A DNA stretch of 9,535 bases from JAKZSU01 sp047517485 (lineage in GTDB: Bacteria > Pseudomonadota > Alphaproteobacteria > UBA7887): positions 1 to 9,535 of the forward strand of contig JAKZSU010000042.1 of assembly GCA_047517485.1 (NCBI GenBank). Reading direction: 5' to 3'. The notes beneath the pieces were generated by a model. The model saw only the letters and a list, made by a program, of their open reading frames with translations, was not told the DNA's origin and did not search any database. A program made the translations under genes and the position numbers. This document shows, piece by piece, positions 6,223 through 9,535 of the stretch; the stretch's first letter is position 1, and each line of letters starts with the position of its first letter.

Positions 6223-7269
6223 ATGCTGCGAGACCGCATCGAAGGAAAATGGATCGACCTGTTCGCCGGGGTGTTCGACCTGTGCAAGGTCACCGACGGC
6301 GAGCCGGTGGCGATCCTGTCGGAAACCCAGTCGCGCCCGCTCAACGTCGATCTCACGGAGTTGGCGCTGCTGAGATTAGGCGCGCGGCCCTATCACCTGG
6401 TGCTGCCGAGCCCACCGCAGACCGAGCCGGTGCCGGTACGCTCGACCGGCGCCAGCCAGGCGGTCCAAGGCCTCGAGCCGGTGATCGGCGCGCTGGCGGC
6501 GAGCGGCCTGGTGGTCGACTGCACCGTCGAGGGCATGCTGCACGCGCCGGAACTGGGAAAAATTCTCAGCCTTGGCGCGCGGCTGCTGATGATCAGCAAC
6601 GAACATCCCGACGTGCTCGAGCGCTTGGCTCCCGATCCCGCGCTCACGCCCAAGGTCAAGACCGGGCTAAAAATGCTGATCGCGGCAAAGGAAATGCGAG
6701 TCTCCTCGGAGGCCGGAACCGACTTGGTGGTTGATGTCGCCGAAGCCCGGGTCGGCGGGGTTTGGGGCTATTGCGACAAGCCCGGCCAAGTCGCCCACTG
6801 GCCCGGCGGAATGTGCCTGTGCTTCCCCGCCGCCGGCACCACCAACGGCCGTCTGGTGCTCGATGCCGGCGACATAAACCTAACTTTCAAGCGCTATCTC
6901 GAGAATCCGATAACGCTAACCATCGAGGACGACTACGTAACCAAAATTGACGGCAGCGGCGCCGATGCCGCCTTGATGCGGAGCTATTTTGAGGCCTGGG
7001 ACGATCGTGACGCCTATGCGGTCTCTCATGTCGGCTGGGGGATGAACCCGGCGGCGCGCTGGGACGCGATGGTGATGTACGACCGTCGCGACATCAACGG
7101 CACCGAGCAGCGCGCCTTCGCTGGTAATTTTCTCTATTCGACCGGCGCCAACGAAGTGGCGAAACGCTATACCGCCGGCCACTTCGATCTTCCCCTGCGC
7201 AACTGCACGATCAGCCTCGACAACCAGGTGATCGTCGAGCGCGGCACCCTTCAAGGCGAATTGACGTGA
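6223..7269 (+). CDS. NicX-like mononuclear-iron ring-cleavage dioxygenase (2,5-dihydroxypyridine 5,6-dioxygenase family)
   Basis: This encodes 348 residues, close to the roughly 350 of NicX. NicX opens 2,5-dihydroxypyridine to N-formylmaleamate using Fe(II) held by two histidines and an aspartate near the C-terminus (His265, His318, Asp320 in Pseudomonas putida, from memory). Here the equivalents are visible as His269 in VSHVGWGMNP and His320/Asp322 in AGHFDLPLRNCTISLD. The fold is related to M29 aminopeptidases, and automatic annotation may call it an aminopeptidase; the spacing of the His and HxD ligands favours the dioxygenase. There is no signal peptide, so it is cytoplasmic. ATG 6223 has GGGAG 9 bases upstream; the frame is open further upstream but overlaps the RND gene. 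It starts 43 bases after the RND stop and overlaps the next gene by four bases. The exact ring substrate is not certain: relatives may act on other hydroxylated N-heterocycles. Confidence 0.75.
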   Translation: MLRDRIEGKWIDLFAGVFDLCKVTDGEPVAILSETQSRPLNVDLTELALLRLGARPYHLVLPSPPQTEPVPVRSTGASQAVQGLEPVIGALAASGLVVDCTVEGMLHAPELGKILSLGARLLMISNEHPDVLERLAPDPALTPKVKTGLKMLIAAKEMRVSSEAGTDLVVDVAEARVGGVWGYCDKPGQVAHWPGGMCLCFPAAGTTNGRLVLDAGDINLTFKRYLENPITLTIEDDYVTKIDGSGADAALMRSYFEAWDDRDAYAVSHVGWGMNPAARWDAMVMYDRRDINGTEQRAFAGNFLYSTGANEVAKRYTAGHFDLPLRNCTISLDNQVIVERGTLQGELT

Positions 7270-8072
7270 CCGCGTTGGGCGACATGCTGACCCCGGCCCA
7301 CCGCATCGTCGGCATCGGGCCCGAGGCGATCCTGTATTTGCACGGGGTCGGCGGCGACCGCACCAGCTTCGACGCCCAGATCGGCGCCGGCGGCCCTGGC
7401 TTTGCCCACATTGCCTGGGATATGCCGGGCTATGGCGACTCGGCCGCGCTACCGGATATGACGTTTGCCGCCCTCGCCGAGGCAGCGCTCCGCCTGATCG
7501 ACGCGCTGCATATCGAAAGGGCGCATGTGGTCGGCCATTCGATGGGCGGGATGATCGCGCAAGAGCTGGCGGCAGGCCACCAGGACCGCGTCGCCTCGCT
7601 GGTGCTGTCGGCGACCAGCCCGGCGTTCGGCAAAGCGGGCGGCGATTGGCAGCAAGAATTTCTGGCCGCCCGCCTGGCGCCGCTGGACACCGGCAAGACC
7701 CCGGCCGATCTGGCGCCGGCGATCGTCGAGGCGCTGGTCGCCGACGGCGCGGCCGAAACCGCCAAGGCGGCGGCGATAGCCTCGATGAGCCGGATTTCCC
7801 CGGACGCCTATCGCGCGGCGCTGACCTGCCTGGTGACCTTCGACCGCCGCGAGGCCTTGGCGAATATCAAGGTGCCGACCCTGGCGATCGCCGGCGAACA
7901 CGACACCACCGCGCCGCCGAAGGTCGTCGCACGCATGGCCGACGCCATCCGTGGCGCGCGGTATGTTTTGTTGCCCGGCGTCGGGCATCTCGCCAATGTG
8001 GAAAACCCCACCGCATACAACGCGGCGCTCGGCGATTTCTTTGCCTCCCTCACGACGACCGACAGCGAGTAA
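7266..8072 (+). CDS. Alpha/beta-fold hydrolase, possibly an N-formylmaleamate deformylase-like enzyme
   Basis: This encodes 268 residues, starting at GTG 7266 inside the previous gene's stop (GTGA overlap), with AAGG 9 bases upstream; translational coupling is likely. The alpha/beta hydrolase core is clear: oxyanion-hole HGVGG (26-30), WDMPGYGDS (51-59), nucleophile elbow GHSMGG with Ser92, acid Asp213 in AGEHDTTAPP, and His241 in GVGHLANVENP. There is no signal peptide. Placed directly after a NicX-like gene, the natural proposal is hydrolysis of the N-formyl product, as NicD does in nicotinate breakdown. However, as I recall, NicD uses an aspartate only 24 residues after its serine, and that position is alanine here. 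The triad instead looks like the canonical late-aspartate type. Esterase, lactonase or C-C hydrolase activity is therefore also possible. Confidence 0.75.
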   Translation: MTALGDMLTPAHRIVGIGPEAILYLHGVGGDRTSFDAQIGAGGPGFAHIAWDMPGYGDSAALPDMTFAALAEAALRLIDALHIERAHVVGHSMGGMIAQELAAGHQDRVASLVLSATSPAFGKAGGDWQQEFLAARLAPLDTGKTPADLAPAIVEALVADGAAETAKAAAIASMSRISPDAYRAALTCLVTFDRREALANIKVPTLAIAGEHDTTAPPKVVARMADAIRGARYVLLPGVGHLANVENPTAYNAALGDFFASLTTTDSE

Positions 8073-8074
8073 TC

Positions 8075-9283
8075 ATGGACTTCGATCTCACCGCGAAACA
8101 ACGCCATCTGATCGATCTCGCCGGCACCTTGGGGCGCGAGAAATTCGCCCCCCGCGCCACGCGCTACGACGCCGAGGCCTCGTTCCCGTTCGAGAACTAC
8201 GACGACATGCGCGACGCCGGCCTGCTCGGCCTCTGCGTGCCCGAAAGCCACGGCGGCCTCGGCGCCGATTTCGCCACCTACTGCCTGGTCTCCGCCGAAC
8301 TCGGGCGCCATTGCGGCTCGACCGCGCTGACCTACAATATGCACGCGTGTTCGATGCTGTGGTCGGGCTCGATGACCGACGACCTCGACATGACCGCGGC
8401 GCAGCGCGCCCAGCATCAGTTGGCGCAAGAGGGACATTTCAACCGGGTGATCCAGGACGGCGCGATTTATGCCCAACCCTTTTCCGAAGGCAACGCCTCG
8501 GCCGCCGGCCGCGCGCCGTTCGGCACCTTGGCGACCAAGGTCGACGGCGGCTATATGCTCACCGGCAAGAAGATCTTCGCGTCATTGGCCGACGCCGCGA
8601 GTTACTTCGGCATCCTGTGCACCGAGGATGTCGACGACGCCTCGCGCAAGGACACGATCTATCTCGCTGTGCCGAAGGAATCGGATGGCTTCGAGGTCAC
8701 CGGCCCGTGGGACCCGCTGGGGATGCGCGGCACCGTCTCGCGCACCCTGATCATGAAAGACGTGTTCGTCCCCGAAGAGAACGAGCTAATGCCGCGCGGG
8801 ATCTATTTCCAGGCGGCTAACCGTTGGCCGCACATGTTTATCACCCTCGCCCCGACCTACATGGGCCTGGCCCAGGCGGCGTACGATTTCACCGTGCAAT
8901 ACCTCCGCGGCGAGGTCGAGGGCATGCCACCGGTGAAACGCCGGATGTATCCGACAAAACAGCTCGCGGTGGCGGAAATGTTCGTCACCCTGGAGCAGAC
9001 GCGGGCGATCTTTTTGCGCGCGATCAGCGAAGCCAAACCCGACCCCACCAAGCAGGAACGCATGCGCGCCTGGGCGGCGCAATACACTATCATGGAAAAC
9101 GCCAACGACTTGGCCCGCCTGGCGATCCGCACCTGCGGCGGCCAATCAATGCTGAAAACCCTGCCCTTGGAGCGCATCTACCGCGACAGCCGCTGCGGTT
9201 CGCTAATGCTGCCGCTCACCGCGGAGCTATGCTTGGATCGGCTGGGGAGAGAGGCGCTTTATGAGCCGGGGGAGGAGGATTGA
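8075..9283 (+). CDS. Acyl-CoA dehydrogenase-fold flavoprotein lacking the usual catalytic glutamate
   Basis: This encodes 402 residues, starting 2 bases after the hydrolase stop, the third gene of the unit. The family layout is complete: N-terminal helical domain (1-125, with LLGLCVPESHGGLGADFATY), beta domain (130-240, QPFSEGNASAAG, GGYMLTGKKIFAS, PWDPLGMRGTVSR), and C-terminal helical domain ending GGQSMLKTLPLERIYRDSRC. FAD binding is expected. In classical acyl-CoA dehydrogenases a Glu follows the YRDA motif (IYRDAKIYQIYEGT in MCAD). Here that stretch is IYRDSRCGSLMLPLTAE, with Leu379 at the aligned position. The alternative site in helix G (used by isovaleryl- and long-chain enzymes) also has no Glu by eye. 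Such members may be monooxygenases (as in the DszC group) or act on unusual thioesters. No flavin reductase is present in the window. The end is the TGA at 9281-9283. Confidence 0.82.
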   Translation: MDFDLTAKQRHLIDLAGTLGREKFAPRATRYDAEASFPFENYDDMRDAGLLGLCVPESHGGLGADFATYCLVSAELGRHCGSTALTYNMHACSMLWSGSMTDDLDMTAAQRAQHQLAQEGHFNRVIQDGAIYAQPFSEGNASAAGRAPFGTLATKVDGGYMLTGKKIFASLADAASYFGILCTEDVDDASRKDTIYLAVPKESDGFEVTGPWDPLGMRGTVSRTLIMKDVFVPEENELMPRGIYFQAANRWPHMFITLAPTYMGLAQAAYDFTVQYLRGEVEGMPPVKRRMYPTKQLAVAEMFVTLEQTRAIFLRAISEAKPDPTKQERMRAWAAQYTIMENANDLARLAIRTCGGQSMLKTLPLERIYRDSRCGSLMLPLTAELCLDRLGREALYEPGEED

Positions 9284-9322
9284 AAGGGGGTGTGTGGGCT
9301 TGCCGGAAATTGCAGTACGTAA

Positions 9323-9354
9323 AGCTCGGCAGAACGGCGCGAGCTCGCCGAGCT
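9323..9354. terminator. Hairpin after the catabolic unit, possible terminator
   Basis: AGCTCGGC (9323-9330) and GCCGAGCT (9347-9354) pair perfectly around a 16-base loop that itself contains the palindrome CGAGCTCG. The hairpin begins 40 bases after the stop of the flavoprotein gene. No T-run follows, so it is not a canonical intrinsic terminator; it may protect the mRNA end or be a repeat-derived palindrome. Confidence 0.35.
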
Positions 9355-9380
9355 ACCAGGCGTAATGCCAGGAATTGTGT

Positions 9381-9535
9381 AAATAGGGTATCCACTTCGC
9401 TCTCCCATCCGGTCGCGTAGCGTGTTGAAAACACACAAGAAAACACCGATGTACGGCCTTATTTCGACCCACTCGTATCGCATTGGAAACAAAGGTAAAT
9501 TTCACAATCACGAGAGCTAAGTGGATACCCTATTT
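9381..9535. repeat. 155-bp inverted-repeat-bounded element (MITE-like or IS remnant)
   Basis: Bases 9381-9404 and 9512-9535 are reverse complements at 23 of 24 positions; the shared core is TAGGGTATCCACTT on one side and AAGTGGATACCCTA on the other. The interior (about 107 bases) has no credible open frame and contains a small GTGTT/AACAC hairpin at about 9420. If the true ends are GGGTATCCAC/GTGGATACCC, each is flanked outward by TA, as for IS630/Tc1-mariner-type insertions. A short non-autonomous element is therefore possible. The right repeat ends exactly at the window edge, so the outer flank and any longer duplication cannot be seen. I do not recognise the family. Confidence 0.55.

Noticed and set aside
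3788..6373. 861-codon plus-strand open frame and 380-codon minus-strand frame at 4938-6080
   Set aside because: Both overlap the clearly homologous RND frame, are Arg/Gly/Pro- or His/Asp-rich, and show no family motifs.
6223..7269. M29-family aminopeptidase
   Set aside because: The fold is related and the HxD motif is shared, but length, the SHVGWGMNP segment and ligand spacing fit NicX better, and the adjacent hydrolase supports a ring-cleavage role. It is kept only as an alternative.
1..9535. CRISPR arrays, tRNA or rRNA genes, toxin-antitoxin or defence systems
   Set aside because: I saw no regularly spaced repeats, no tRNA-like cloverleaf or rRNA motifs, and no recognisable defence or toxin proteins on either strand.

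Overview
The window looks like a GC-rich proteobacterium, probably an alphaproteobacterium of the Rhodospirillales kind. Codons in the main genes mostly end in G or C, and the XRE regulator and PilZ protein resemble alphaproteobacterial types. No rRNA, tRNA or housekeeping gene is present to fix the taxonomy, so this placement is an inference from protein style.

Left part (1-1854): the window opens inside an IS3-family insertion sequence, of which only the first codons of orfA and one terminus are visible. Two minus-strand genes follow: a small PilZ-domain protein (175-585, predicted cyclic-di-GMP receptor) and an XRE-family helix-turn-helix regulator (873-1256). A stretch of about 600 bases without a convincing gene separates them from the plus-strand block. 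This part is visibly less G+C-biased than the rest.

Middle (1855-6179): a tripartite efflux pair, namely a membrane-anchored periplasmic adaptor and an RND (HAE1-type) inner-membrane transporter. The transporter reading frame is broken by a single missing base near 3927. Joining the two frames gives a full-length, otherwise intact RND protein of about 1052 residues. The lesion is therefore either a very recent mutation or a sequencing/assembly error. No outer-membrane TolC-like gene is present.

Right part (6223-9283): three tightly packed plus-strand genes, joined by a 4-base overlap and then a 2-base gap. They encode a NicX-like (2,5-dihydroxypyridine 5,6-dioxygenase family) mononuclear-iron ring-cleavage enzyme, an alpha/beta hydrolase with a visible Ser-Asp-His triad, and an acyl-CoA-dehydrogenase-fold flavoprotein. 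The flavoprotein appears to lack the catalytic glutamate at both known positions. The first two match the order of steps in lower nicotinate/pyridine catabolism (ring opening, then deformylation). The third could be a ring-hydroxylating flavoprotein or a dehydrogenase for a downstream intermediate. This cluster is the best candidate for something undescribed, but its substrate cannot be read from sequence. It starts 43 bases after the RND gene on the same strand, so pump and catabolic genes may be cotranscribed.

The last 250 bases hold an 8-bp-stem hairpin and a roughly 155-bp element bounded by 24-bp inverted repeats (23/24 matching) that reach the last base of the window. Both window ends thus lie in repeat-type DNA, as expected for a draft-assembly contig. 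I found no CRISPR array, RNA gene or recognisable defence system.
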